DNA from: an uncultured Clostridia bacterium
GTDB lineage: Bacteria; Bacillota; Clostridia; Christensenellales; UBA1242
Assembly: GCA_947589615.1 (NCBI GenBank)
Contig: CANQBU010000029.1
Coordinates: 1-11,928, forward strand
Reading direction: 5' to 3'
DNA length: 11,928 nucleotides
Position 1 is the first letter of the stretch; each line of letters opens with the position of its first letter. Below, piece by piece: positions 1 to 7,255 of the stretch. Both the position numbers and the translations under genes were made by a program. The notes beneath the pieces are model-generated. The model was given only the letters and a program-made list of their open reading frames with translations. It had not been told where the DNA came from and searched no databases.

Positions 1-60
1 AAAGGCTGCATAAAAAGGGATTTTCAAGATGGGGAAACTGCACTTCGCAAACTTGATTAT
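1..60. other. unresolved edge sequence, possible end of a convergent gene
   Basis: Too short to assign. On the plus strand, frame 1 stays open from the left edge to a TGA at 118-120 and reads as a plausible lysine- and aspartate-rich peptide, but it would run through the hairpin at 61-91 and overlap the AAA+ gene. Frame 2 stops at 11-13 and frame 3 at 54-56. A plus-strand gene entering from the left and ending just before the shared terminator would fit the layout, but nothing here identifies it. Confidence 0.25.
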
Positions 61-91
61 AAAAAAGACTATGAAAATCATGGTCTTTTTT
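61..91 (-). terminator. bidirectional intrinsic terminator after the AAA+ gene
   Basis: A 13-bp stem (61-73 pairing with 79-91, one T-G wobble) closes a five-base loop (74-78). A-runs on one side and T-runs on the other give a U-tract in either direction. On the minus strand it directly follows the TAA stop at 92-94, so it should end the AAA+ transcript. Its symmetry means it could also serve a convergent gene arriving from the left. Confidence 0.8.
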
Positions 92-2038
92 TTACATTTC
101 ACTTTCCTGAGGATTTATGAGTCTGTCTAAGAATATCGCTTTTTCATCGGTATCTGCCCACAAGCTATCGAATGTGGCAAGGTGTTCTCTTCCCAAGAAT
201 TTCCCTATAAACTCTCTGACTTTTCCGACTTCTTCCATTGTTGCAATTCTCAGCGAGAGCATAAGTGCATATTTAGCATTTATATCTGTAGGAATATCTG
301 AAGCGCTGTAATTGTCATACATGATATCTTCGATTGAAATCAATGGGACTTTTGCAAAAGTCAAGAAAGATTTTGCGTTTTGCTTTCCGATCTTGTTTGC
401 AATGAGGCTTTCTCTTATGACACCATTATTATTGTAGATGATATTTGAAAGTTGTTCCCAGCCACGAGGGTCAATAGCATAGTCAGGTTTTTCCTTATCA
501 TATTTTGTATAGAAAACCTTTTCATGATGAGCGGCAACAAATGCGGCAACAAGTGGGTGAATCCTTGGTTTTCCGTCAACCTCTTTGCTCCCCCATTCAA
601 GCCAGTCTTTAAGGTCTAATGGCAAAGTGATATGGGCATTAAATCTTCTATACAGAGGTTCAACCATTGGAGAAGCAGCGTCAGATTCTTCAGGGTCATT
701 TCCTGCGGCAATAACTACGCAGTTGTCAGGCAATTTGCCCTGATTTCCGTCGATCGAGCGGTCAAGGACTATGTGATAAACAAGGCTTTGTTCGTATTGA
801 CGAACGTTAGTAATTTCATCAATAAAGAGAACATGGTTATGTTTAGGGTCTTTTCCGCAAACTTCTTTTATTCTTGTATACCAAGTAGGTTCAATCCAAG
901 AGCTTTCTCTGGTGTCATCATTGTAAGCAGTTTTCCCGATAACCTCTTCAGGCAAGATACCGTCACGTAGTTGAATCATAACACAGTCAGGGTCAATATC
1001 CTTTACACGTCTACTTTTACCAACACCGCTTTTCCCGTGAAGCATAATAGAGAAATTATGGTCAATGTAAAATTTAAGTTGTTCATCAATGGTGAGGTCT
1101 TTATCTTCGACAACAACGGTGAATTTGCTTTTTAATTTTGTATCTTCTGGGTCAATGGCATAATTTAAAAATCCGTTGTTTTCATAGTTTTCGTAACCGT
1201 TTAAAAATTTTCTTACATTTGAGGAATAGTAATCAGTTTCATCAAATGGAATGCCAGACATTATGCCCATTTCAGGTATTATTTCAACGGCCGTTTTATT
1301 TGGAATTCTAGTGTAGTTTCTTGTGGAAAGATCTTCGATAAGATCCTTCGCATTATCTATTCTCCAAACGATTGGCGTTACTTCAAACCAATAGGGTTTT
1401 GCTTCAATCTTCTGCCCATCAGAGAAAGTTATAGCCTTATTTCCCTTAGGAGTAAACCTTACAAACTTTCTCATTTTGCCGTCAACGATTCCCAAATACT
1501 CGTCACAACAAAGAGGTGTTCCGTTCTTATCGAAAGCATAAGGGAAAGATCTTCCCGTTTTGTTAAGCTTTCCGCCTTGCATAAGTCCGTCAAGCTTGAA
1601 TGAATCTGAATATACCTTTTGAGGCCAAACAAATTTTTCAAAAGTGATTGTTCTATCTTCCTTTGATTTTTGATCAATTTTATAGAAACCGAAATAATAT
1701 TTAGGCGACAAAGCACTTCCCTTTAAGCAAATGTGAGGATTGATAATTTTTGAATTAACTTCCCCTTCTTTCCCCTTTTGAGCAAACTTTCGAATTACAA
1801 AAGAGGAATTTCCGTTTTTGTCAACTGCAGCCCCGCAAGCAAGTGCAAAATCAGTAGGTTTAACTATATCTGTCCTGCCTCTCTTTTCAAGAGCAAAATC
1901 AGTATCGATAAAAATTTGGTCTTTCATTTTTTTGTCAGTAGTGGCATTGGTTACCATCCCTTGTTCATTTGTCTGTGGAATAGAAACCGACAAAGTTGCT
2001 GTATATAATTGTTCTTGTATTTCTTTAATATCACTCAT
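92..2038 (-). CDS. MoxR/dynein-related AAA+ ATPase with unusual N-terminal region
   Basis: 648 residues, cytoplasmic by appearance. Seen: Walker A GKSGVGKS near residue 335, Walker B FIDE near 405, a sensor-1-like AAGND near 445, and an arginine-finger-like LYRRF near 464. This order and spacing fit the AAA_5/MoxR group, ATP-driven remodellers that usually work with a von Willebrand A partner; no such partner is in the window. The first ~320 residues are not AAA+. Between residues ~112 and ~280 they carry YYFGFY, YWFEVTPIVWRI and SSNVRKFLNGY, which recall a repeat-type domain of Firmicutes surface proteins (FGSYPQ, YEPIKWRVL, S-I-R-W-L-N; DUF6273-like, from memory). Start chosen at 2038 because GGAAGG lies 5 nt upstream; the longer reading frame to 2089 begins inside the -35 box. 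Transcribed alone from 2061-2089. Substrate unknown. Confidence 0.88.
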   Translation of the reverse strand: MSDIKEIQEQLYTATLSVSIPQTNEQGMVTNATTDKKMKDQIFIDTDFALEKRGRTDIVKPTDFALACGAAVDKNGNSSFVIRKFAQKGKEGEVNSKIINPHICLKGSALSPKYYFGFYKIDQKSKEDRTITFEKFVWPQKVYSDSFKLDGLMQGGKLNKTGRSFPYAFDKNGTPLCCDEYLGIVDGKMRKFVRFTPKGNKAITFSDGQKIEAKPYWFEVTPIVWRIDNAKDLIEDLSTRNYTRIPNKTAVEIIPEMGIMSGIPFDETDYYSSNVRKFLNGYENYENNGFLNYAIDPEDTKLKSKFTVVVEDKDLTIDEQLKFYIDHNFSIMLHGKSGVGKSRRVKDIDPDCVMIQLRDGILPEEVIGKTAYNDDTRESSWIEPTWYTRIKEVCGKDPKHNHVLFIDEITNVRQYEQSLVYHIVLDRSIDGNQGKLPDNCVVIAAGNDPEESDAASPMVEPLYRRFNAHITLPLDLKDWLEWGSKEVDGKPRIHPLVAAFVAAHHEKVFYTKYDKEKPDYAIDPRGWEQLSNIIYNNNGVIRESLIANKIGKQNAKSFLTFAKVPLISIEDIMYDNYSASDIPTDINAKYALMLSLRIATMEEVGKVREFIGKFLGREHLATFDSLWADTDEKAIFLDRLINPQESEM

Positions 2039-2060
2039 AATGTCCTTCCTTTTACACATT

Positions 2061-2089
2061 ATTATAACATAATAATTAGTCTTAGTCAA
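2061..2089 (-). promoter_or_regulatory. sigma-A promoter with extended -10 for the AAA+ gene
   Basis: On the minus strand, TTGACT (2084-2089) and a perfect TATAAT (2061-2066) are separated by exactly 17 bp, with TG one base upstream of the -10 (extended -10). Transcription should begin near 2054, leaving a leader of about 16 nt that carries GGAAGG at about 2044-2049. This places the true ATG at 2038 and suggests strong, largely constitutive expression, independent of the peptidase gene upstream. Confidence 0.88.
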
Positions 2090-2362
2090 TAATGATTTGC
2101 AATTTTGCCTATTTTTTTATTCTCGCTTTTCTGAAAGAAATAAAACCTTGTGCTTTTTAAGTAAAATTAAATCTTTCAAAAAAGGATAACTTATTTGTGA
2201 AGTGTTTGTAAATGCGATAAATTATGGATTTTGAACACTTAAAAAATATTTTTATTCGTGGTTTTTAAAATATTTTATTTTCCCTTTATAAGAGGGTAAA
2301 AAATGATTTCTTGAAAATAAAAAATAACTGCAGATTTTATTTAAGTTTTTATCTTATTTAAC
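2090..2362. other. AT-rich intergenic region, no gene seen
   Basis: About 270 bp between the AAA+ promoter and the peptidase terminator. I see no credible reading frame or RNA gene. There are weak features only: a 7-bp inverted repeat (2200-2206 with 2234-2240, 27-nt loop), two copies of the palindrome AAAATATTTT at 2243-2252 and 2267-2276, and a small hairpin at about 2282-2296. Each could arise by chance in DNA this AT-rich. It may hold upstream control sites for the AAA+ gene, but nothing proves it. Confidence 0.5.
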
Positions 2363-2393
2363 AAAAAATCGGGAATTAGTTCTCCGATTTTTT
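2363..2393 (-). terminator. intrinsic terminator after the M60 peptidase gene
   Basis: A 10-bp stem, AAAAAATCGG (2363-2372) with CCGATTTTTT (2384-2393), closes an 11-nt loop. On the minus strand it lies just after the peptidase stop codon at 2399-2401 and ends in a run of six T. It separates the peptidase transcript from the AAA+ gene, which has its own promoter. Confidence 0.82.
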
Positions 2394-2398
2394 CGCTA

Positions 2399-5020
2399 TT
2401 AATTTATTTTGCTTTTTCTTCTTTTTATAATAATGAAAATTATGACAAGTCCAATCACGATTACACCAACTACTCCGCCGACAATACCGACAATAAGTCC
2501 CGTTTTACTACCCTTAGAATTGTCGCTATCACTTGGCGTATCATTTGGGTTTGTTTCTTCATCTCCGCCTTGTTCGGGATCAGTCTGGCTAGGATTCCCT
2601 TCCGGATTAGTTTCTCCTTCGTGATTCCCGCCACCCTGCTCGATATTTTCATCAGGTTCAGCAGTCGTGTTAAAGGATTTATCAACGGCAACAATTGCAT
2701 ATTCAGGCTCTTTATCATAGGCGTTTAAATCATCATAGGTTTCGCCATAAGTAAAGCCAATAAGTTTAAAGCCTTCCTGTGTTTTTACATAGATTTCATA
2801 GCCAAGGTGAGCCTCCCTATTTGTAGGCTGAGGTAACGTAAGTCTATAGCCGTTTTCTATTGCTTCAACTTCGACTATTTCTGCTTTTTGAGAGGAGTGA
2901 TAAATTTGCTCGCTTTCGCTTGGCATTTCTCCCTTTTGAGCATACCAAATTTTTGGCTGAATGGAATCGTCAATTTTCTCTTCCTCGATTTTTTGGCTCA
3001 TGAGAGTTTTAAAAGCGGTGCTTGCATTTTCACTTGTAAAAATCTCATCTCCTTCTAAGCCTGTCAAACTGTATCCCCACTTTTCAAAATAGTAGGATAA
3101 GTCAATGCCTATAGCAAGAGAAGATAGGTAGACTTGCTTTTCAGTTGGAGTAAGTCCTTCAATCGTTTCGCCAAAGCGATAAAGATTGTCGAGTTTTCCC
3201 CAGTATCCTGGGAAATAACTTTCGATATACCACCATATTAAATAGTTGCTCCTCGACCCTGCATTAAAAAGCGATGACGTAGTAGGATTTAACATTTCGC
3301 TAAGAGTGTTTTCATAGAATGAAGGTTCTCTCACCGCTTGCGTGATATATGTTTGGGCATACATCGAAAACATATTGTTTGAGCATTCACTTACTGTTCG
3401 CTCAGGCAAGTCAAGCATGTGGCCAATTTCATGTGCGAAGCCCCAGCCCGTATTGGTCATCTGAACGGCATTGTCAAGCCAAGCGGCACTGCCTTCAACA
3501 ATAAATATTCCTATATGCTCATATCCCGCATAGGCAGCGGCTCCTGGCTCTGGTTGCATAAGCCTAATATTAACATTTATATACTGATTTTTTTCATTAT
3601 AATATTGCTCCTCTTGAGAAAGGGCAATCCCATCGAAGGCGAGCAACTTTTTAATATAGTCGTCCCATTTTTCAAGGTTATCCTGAGGGGTAACTTGGGT
3701 GTTTGCCCGATAATTATGTTGAGCGCGCGAAGCTTCAACAGTAATTATAATATTGTCGCCTTGCATTTCAGTCATATCAATTTTATTCCCAAGTTCGCTG
3801 GTATAGGAGTCAAGTTTATCAAGGTAGTCGTTTTCATCTTCATTGATTCTAAAAACTGGGAATTTTTCTCCCCCTTCAATGTAGATTTTAACTCTTCCCT
3901 GCTCTTCGGTATATGGGTTTACAATGTAAATTGAGCCGCCTGCAATTACGTTTGCTCCCTGCAAGTCAAATGTAGGATAGATAAATGTATTTTTGCCAAG
4001 ACCTAATGTCTGCTCGCCGCCAAGCCAAGTGTTATAGCCGATTTGATCCATGAGGTAGCCGTTAAATTGTGAAAATTGAATTTTTGGAAGGGAGGTGTTT
4101 GCGTCAGCCTCGACATAGACATTTATCTGCTCGCCGGCTTTACCATAAATTCCAGTAATTTGTCTGTTTGTGCCCATGTATCGCATTTTCAAAGTGGTGC
4201 GGCAATAGGTGGCAATATCTCCCCTCTGTAAAATTTGATTTGTAGCATTTGGCTCAGTAGAAAATTCCCGAGCCTCGTCAAAGGATACCTCATTTGACAA
4301 TATCTTTCTTGCCCTTTCAATCATAGGCTGAAATCCTTTAACATAATTTATATTGCTTTTAAGAAGGTCATCAAGGTCGTTTATTGCACTTTCGCTATTA
4401 AACTGCGAAGAAAGTTGTGTCTGTGAATAATTTGCAAAGAGAGCATTTATTCCCTCGATTTCAGGCTGCAAAAAAACAATTTCGCTTGCAGTCTGACGCC
4501 AGTTATATGATCCATTCATGGTGAATGTGAGTTTGAGCGTTGTGCAGGTAAACTCCTCAAATGAAAATAGCATTTTGTTTGTCGAAGGCGTGCTTATAAT
4601 TGATGCCTTTTCTTCATCATCACCATAAATTGTAAGAGTGGCAGGATAGCCGTTTGGCTTATTGAGGTATGTATTTTGCGCCGTCGCATATATGATTGAT
4701 GAAAGGCGAACGCTTTGTGAAAAGACTATTGTCAGGCTTCCATTGTTTGTATCGGTTCCTGCTTGATATGCCGTGTCCCATCTTCCATCAAAAGCATATT
4801 GCAATGTATTGTCTCCCCCTCTATCCGAAGAAGGTGTGAAATACTCACTCGAAATTGCATACATATCCCAATAACTTTGAGTCAATCTATTGTCATTGTC
4901 ATGTAGTGCCGTCGCTGATGGCTGCGTTTCTGCATTTGAGACTAAATTTCCCGCACCGAGCAGACTAAAAAAGCATAGCGCCAAAACTACTAAAAACATC
5001 GAAAATTTTTTTACTTTCAT
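2399..5020 (-). CDS. secreted membrane-anchored M60-like zinc metallopeptidase
   Basis: 873 residues. Seen in order: a signal peptide (lysines, hydrophobic core, likely cleavage after residue 30); a discoidin-like (F5/8 type C) region to about residue 195; a helical stretch; an M60-like catalytic region with zinc motif HEIGH at 530-534 and the likely third ligand Glu545 in SECSNNMFSMY, matching the family's gluzincin pattern; a possible fibronectin-like domain at about 720-800; an acidic Gly/Asn/Pro-rich linker; a membrane helix at about 841-865; and a basic KRRKSKIN tail. Known of the family: M60-like (enhancin-type) enzymes cleave mucin-type glycoproteins, often with carbohydrate-binding domains. 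It should act on the outer surface, held by the C-terminal helix; no LPXTG motif. GGAGG lies 3-4 nt before the ATG. It lies 55 nt downstream of the tailed-protein array, lacks the tail itself, and may share the transcript. Confidence 0.88.
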   Translation of the reverse strand: MKVKKFSMFLVVLALCFFSLLGAGNLVSNAETQPSATALHDNDNRLTQSYWDMYAISSEYFTPSSDRGGDNTLQYAFDGRWDTAYQAGTDTNNGSLTIVFSQSVRLSSIIYATAQNTYLNKPNGYPATLTIYGDDEEKASIISTPSTNKMLFSFEEFTCTTLKLTFTMNGSYNWRQTASEIVFLQPEIEGINALFANYSQTQLSSQFNSESAINDLDDLLKSNINYVKGFQPMIERARKILSNEVSFDEAREFSTEPNATNQILQRGDIATYCRTTLKMRYMGTNRQITGIYGKAGEQINVYVEADANTSLPKIQFSQFNGYLMDQIGYNTWLGGEQTLGLGKNTFIYPTFDLQGANVIAGGSIYIVNPYTEEQGRVKIYIEGGEKFPVFRINEDENDYLDKLDSYTSELGNKIDMTEMQGDNIIITVEASRAQHNYRANTQVTPQDNLEKWDDYIKKLLAFDGIALSQEEQYYNEKNQYINVNIRLMQPEPGAAAYAGYEHIGIFIVEGSAAWLDNAVQMTNTGWGFAHEIGHMLDLPERTVSECSNNMFSMYAQTYITQAVREPSFYENTLSEMLNPTTSSLFNAGSRSNYLIWWYIESYFPGYWGKLDNLYRFGETIEGLTPTEKQVYLSSLAIGIDLSYYFEKWGYSLTGLEGDEIFTSENASTAFKTLMSQKIEEEKIDDSIQPKIWYAQKGEMPSESEQIYHSSQKAEIVEVEAIENGYRLTLPQPTNREAHLGYEIYVKTQEGFKLIGFTYGETYDDLNAYDKEPEYAIVAVDKSFNTTAEPDENIEQGGGNHEGETNPEGNPSQTDPEQGGDEETNPNDTPSDSDNSKGSKTGLIVGIVGGVVGVIVIGLVIIFIIIKRRKSKIN

Positions 5021-5075
5021 ATTCCTCCATTTATAAATATTAATAATTATTTATATAGAATAATATCAATATATA
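5021..5075 (-). other. AT-only spacer between array and peptidase gene
   Basis: 55 nt, almost entirely A and T apart from the SD of the peptidase gene. I see no GC-containing hairpin followed by a T-run, so the array transcript may continue into the peptidase gene. A weak promoter is also possible (TTGATA with a TATTAA-like -10 about 18 bp downstream on the minus strand), but such matches are expected by chance here. Co-transcription is undecided. Confidence 0.4.
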
Positions 5076-5297
5076 TTAATTATTTGAATCGTCATCAGAG
5101 CGATTTGCCGCACCGGGATTTATACCCAAATCTTTTATAATTTTGAAGAGGCCGGCAATATACATTTGCTCCTCGAGCCTGTCCTTTGTATCCTCGTAGT
5201 AATTTTTGAATTCCTTTTCAAGTCCTAATTCTTTTTTTCTTTCCATCTCTTTTTCAAGATCCTCAAGTTGTTGCTTAATTTCTGATACTATTGACAT
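5076..5297 (-). CDS. family A short helical protein, lacking the shared tail
   Basis: 73 residues, function unknown. It is almost wholly helical and charged: a first amphipathic helix (about 3-23), a turn at LG (about 24-25), a second helix (about 27-57) and a short C-terminal segment ending DDDSNN. The pattern helix, basic or acidic run, G, helix aligns with the next two genes upstream in the operon, so I group them as family A. Unlike its twelve neighbours, it does not end in YIDLE. No signal peptide or membrane segment. Start supported by AAGGAG about 8 nt upstream. Last of the small genes before the peptidase gene. It could be a chaperone or adaptor for the tailed proteins rather than a cargo; that is speculation. 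Confidence 0.8.
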   Translation of the reverse strand: MSIVSEIKQQLEDLEKEMERKKELGLEKEFKNYYEDTKDRLEEQMYIAGLFKIIKDLGINPGAANRSDDDSNN

Positions 5298-5312
5298 ATT
5301 TTTTCTCCTTTT

Positions 5313-5588
5313 TTATTCTAAATCTATATATGACTTATCGCTATAATCCTCTTGCTTTTCAGACTGAAGTTCATCAGTTTTATTCTTTTCTTTAGCCATT
5401 TGAAGCATAATGGCAACAGAAATGCTTTGCTCAATTTCACGTCTGCGAATGGAGTAAACAAAACTATCCTCTTTGCCCAAACTCTTTTCCTCTGCATATT
5501 CTTCATCAAGCCTTTTAAGTTCTTCTTTTAACCTTTTTATCTCTTCCGATTGCTCCATTATTTTTTTTATTCTGTCCGACTTTTCCAT
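5313..5588 (-). CDS. family A short helical protein with SYIDLE tail
   Basis: 91 residues, unknown function. Two predicted amphipathic helices (about 5-36 and 41-68) flank a turn at LG (37-38), giving a coiled-coil hairpin similar in size to WXG100 proteins but with no W-x-G motif. A Glu/Lys-rich linker then leads to the end YSDKSYIDLE. The last 17 codons and the stop region are identical in DNA to the end of the next gene upstream in the operon (5598-5933), while the bodies differ. Starts 9 nt after that gene's TAG, with AGGAG as SD. Cytoplasmic unless exported by a leaderless route. Confidence 0.85.
   Translation of the reverse strand: MEKSDRIKKIMEQSEEIKRLKEELKRLDEEYAEEKSLGKEDSFVYSIRRREIEQSISVAIMLQMAKEKNKTDELQSEKQEDYSDKSYIDLE
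5314..5367 (-). repeat. 54-bp identical repeat over the tail codons, copy 1
   Basis: Identical base for base to 5599-5652. It covers the end of the stop codon and the last 17 codons, encoding the segment from SEKQED to the terminal DLE. The sequence diverges at once upstream of it, so the identity is confined to the tail-coding end. Confidence 0.92.
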
Positions 5589-5597
5589 TTCTTTCTC

Positions 5598-5933
5598 CTA
5601 TTCTAAATCTATATATGACTTATCGCTATAATCCTCTTGCTTTTCAGACTGAGGCTTTTCTTTTTCCTCTTGCTTTTCAGGTTGAGGCTTTTCTTTTTCC
5701 TCTTGCTTATCATAATATTTTTTTCTTTGCTCTTCCATTAACGCCTCAACAAGCATTCTTTCAAGTTGGGGCTTTAATTGCTCGTAAATTCCTCTTAATT
5801 CATCGCCCCTGCCTATTCTTTCCATTGTTTTCATCAGGGATTCCAAATGGTCAAGATCGTGTTGGATTTCTTCTATGCTTTTTTTCTTGCCGTTACTTTC
5901 CAAATCGCCATAAGTATTAAAATTCGAAAACAT
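5598..5933 (-). CDS. family A short helical protein with repeat linker and SYIDLE tail
   Basis: 111 residues, unknown function. Helical hairpin (about 17-42 and 46-71) with a GRG turn, aligning with its two downstream neighbours. The distinctive part is the linker: an 11-residue unit (KQEEKEKPQ plus PE or SE) occurs twice in tandem, encoded by two 33-bp DNA copies with two differences, followed by the start of a third. This Lys/Glu/Pro/Gln stretch should be extended and flexible, and holds the terminal YSDKSYIDLE away from the hairpin. SD AGGAGG lies in the overlap with the preceding stop region. No signal peptide. Confidence 0.85.
   Translation of the reverse strand: MFSNFNTYGDLESNGKKKSIEEIQHDLDHLESLMKTMERIGRGDELRGIYEQLKPQLERMLVEALMEEQRKKYYDKQEEKEKPQPEKQEEKEKPQSEKQEDYSDKSYIDLE
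5599..5652 (-). repeat. 54-bp identical repeat over the tail codons, copy 2
   Basis: Second copy, at the end of the 5598-5933 gene; see 5314-5367. The family A bodies of the two genes are much less alike than this shared end. Confidence 0.92.
5640..5705 (-). repeat. two tandem 33-bp units in the linker of the 5598-5933 gene
   Basis: Units 5640-5672 and 5673-5705 differ at two bases and each encode 11 residues rich in Lys, Glu, Pro and Gln. The unit length is a multiple of three, so changes in copy number would lengthen or shorten the linker without disturbing the tail. Confidence 0.9.
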
Positions 5934-5943
5934 TTCTTTCCTC

Positions 5944-6570
5944 CTATTCCAAATCTATATATGATTTATTGCTAAATTCATCACTCTGCGGATTCTCTTG
6001 ACTTTCGTCAACTTCCACATATTCTCCATCAACAAGCAAATGCTCGTCGCCTTTTAATTTAAAATCGTGGATAAGTGCAAAGTTGTTGAGCCTTTCAATA
6101 AGTTTGTTTATATTATCAATTTGTCGTGCCGCCCAATCATAGGCAGTTCTGAACTCTATCACTTCTTTTTTAGTAATTAAAAGAATTGTTTTATTATCAA
6201 ATTTGTAATAAAGTTTGTCACTTGTAACATTAATAAATTTTTGGCTTTTTGCATATTTAAGCACTCTTTCCATGCACTCCTTAGGCATAACTGGAGACGA
6301 TGCTTTTGTACAATAATGCTTTTCAAGGGTGGTCATTGAATGCCAAGTATGGGAATACATATTTTTCTCCTGTGACAATAGGTTATATAAATAGGAAATT
6401 TCGCCTTGTAAATCAAAGTTTGCATTCCCATAAACTGGCACTGTCTCGTGCGGCCTATCTTTAAGAATGTCCTCAATTTCCGCAGCATACTTTGGAGGGA
6501 TTTTTATTCCTATATCATATCCACTTACAAATTTTGTTGATTTTAATTTTACTAAATAATATGAATTCAT
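5944..6570 (-). CDS. family B protein with SYIDLE tail
   Basis: 208 residues, not recognised. It starts MNSYYLVKL, like the SYY/GYY starts of its neighbours, and shares their layout: N-terminal strands (to about 50), a helix ending in the aromatic QEKNMY, then W-x-x-x-T at 76-80 (WHSMT here instead of WWKDT), a helix, a hairpin of strands around KFDNKTILL, and a long helix (INKLIERLNNF) near 150-165. An acidic linker leads to FSNKSYIDLE. It is the most diverged of the WWKDT set. Its C-terminal helix resembles that of the family C proteins (EINNINHRLEEF), hinting at common ancestry. SD is the weaker AAGGA, 17 nt after the upstream stop. Confidence 0.85.
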   Translation of the reverse strand: MNSYYLVKLKSTKFVSGYDIGIKIPPKYAAEIEDILKDRPHETVPVYGNANFDLQGEISYLYNLLSQEKNMYSHTWHSMTTLEKHYCTKASSPVMPKECMERVLKYAKSQKFINVTSDKLYYKFDNKTILLITKKEVIEFRTAYDWAARQIDNINKLIERLNNFALIHDFKLKGDEHLLVDGEYVEVDESQENPQSDEFSNKSYIDLE

Positions 6571-6587
6571 GTTTTTAATCCTTTTAA

Positions 6588-7241
6588 TTATTCAAGATCT
6601 ATGTAAGATTTGTCGGCATAAGGGTCATTTTGAAGTTGTTCTTGAGAGTCAAAAGCAACACCATTTAAACTTATCCCTTTTTGAAGTAAGAAATTGTTTA
6701 GCTCTGACATTGCCCCCTCTATTTTTTTGACTTCTGAGGTCATAAGGTTGCGCCTTATTTTAAACTCATTATTTGCCTCTTCGGTGAAATACAAAATGAC
6801 GCTCTTCCTGTTTTTGTTTAAGATTGAAGCCTTATATATCGCTGCGGGATTGCCGCGCTCGACATTTTCCAAAGTCTTGCCAAAGGAAGGCTCAAACGAG
6901 GATTGCTGCAAAGTCTCATAAACAATATCGGCATCGTCTGCGCCCATTGGACTTGGACTGCTTCTATTATATTCCTCTTCAATGAAAGTATCTTTCCACC
7001 AATTCATGCCCGAATAATAGGCTTTTTGATTAACAAGAAAAGCATAAAGATTTTCCATTTCAGTTTTTATGTCAAAATCCTCTGACTCGGGACGCCACAC
7101 TAAATCGTAATCCCTTCCATTTAAGATTTCAAAAATTTTCCTGCTATTTTCTTCGTCAAATTTGCAAGTAATGGGGCGGGTATATTCCTCACCATTTCCC
7201 TTTCTAAATTTTAAATCTAAATACACCTCATAGTATGACAT
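6588..7241 (-). CDS. family B protein with WWKDT motif and SYIDLE tail
   Basis: 217 residues, not recognised. Starts MSYYEVYLDL; strand-rich to about residue 50, a helix 58-76 ending in KAYY, WWKDT at 81-85, a helical stretch, a strand pair around KNRKSVILYF, then a helical C-terminal region (SEVKKIEGAMSELNNF). The linker ends YADKSYIDLE. Closest in layout to the two genes upstream of it in the operon (7256 and 7915), but bodies are clearly diverged, so duplication is not recent. No signal peptide, membrane helix or catalytic motif that I know. AAAGGAG lies 6 nt upstream of the ATG. Confidence 0.86.
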   Translation of the reverse strand: MSYYEVYLDLKFRKGNGEEYTRPITCKFDEENSRKIFEILNGRDYDLVWRPESEDFDIKTEMENLYAFLVNQKAYYSGMNWWKDTFIEEEYNRSSPSPMGADDADIVYETLQQSSFEPSFGKTLENVERGNPAAIYKASILNKNRKSVILYFTEEANNEFKIRRNLMTSEVKKIEGAMSELNNFLLQKGISLNGVAFDSQEQLQNDPYADKSYIDLE

Positions 7242-7255
7242 AATTTTCTCCTTTC

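Noticed and set aside
2039..2089. 17-residue N-terminal extension of the AAA+ protein starting at 2089
   Set aside because: Its start lies within the -35 box of a consensus promoter, so it could not be on the transcript; the ATG at 2038 has a strong SD.
2190..2240. Plus-strand promoter (TTGTGA, 17 bp, TAAATT) in the intergenic region
   Set aside because: Both boxes match only four of six bases and no plus-strand gene follows.
2200..2276. Inverted repeat and AAAATATTTT palindromes as operators
   Set aside because: They are short, AT-only or nearly so, and far from the AAA+ promoter; expected by chance in such DNA.
3419..3934. 171-residue plus-strand reading frame inside the peptidase gene
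   Set aside because: It is antisense to well-supported catalytic-domain codons, has no SD and has no credible protein features.
5040..5075. YID-like codons just after the stop of the untagged gene, as a relic of the tag
   Set aside because: They are in another frame, only three residues match, and the DNA is nearly pure AT, so chance is likelier.
5615..5920. Plus-strand reading frame over the 33-bp repeats
   Set aside because: It is a shadow of the Lys/Glu-rich minus-strand gene; its Phe-rich sequence is simply the complement.
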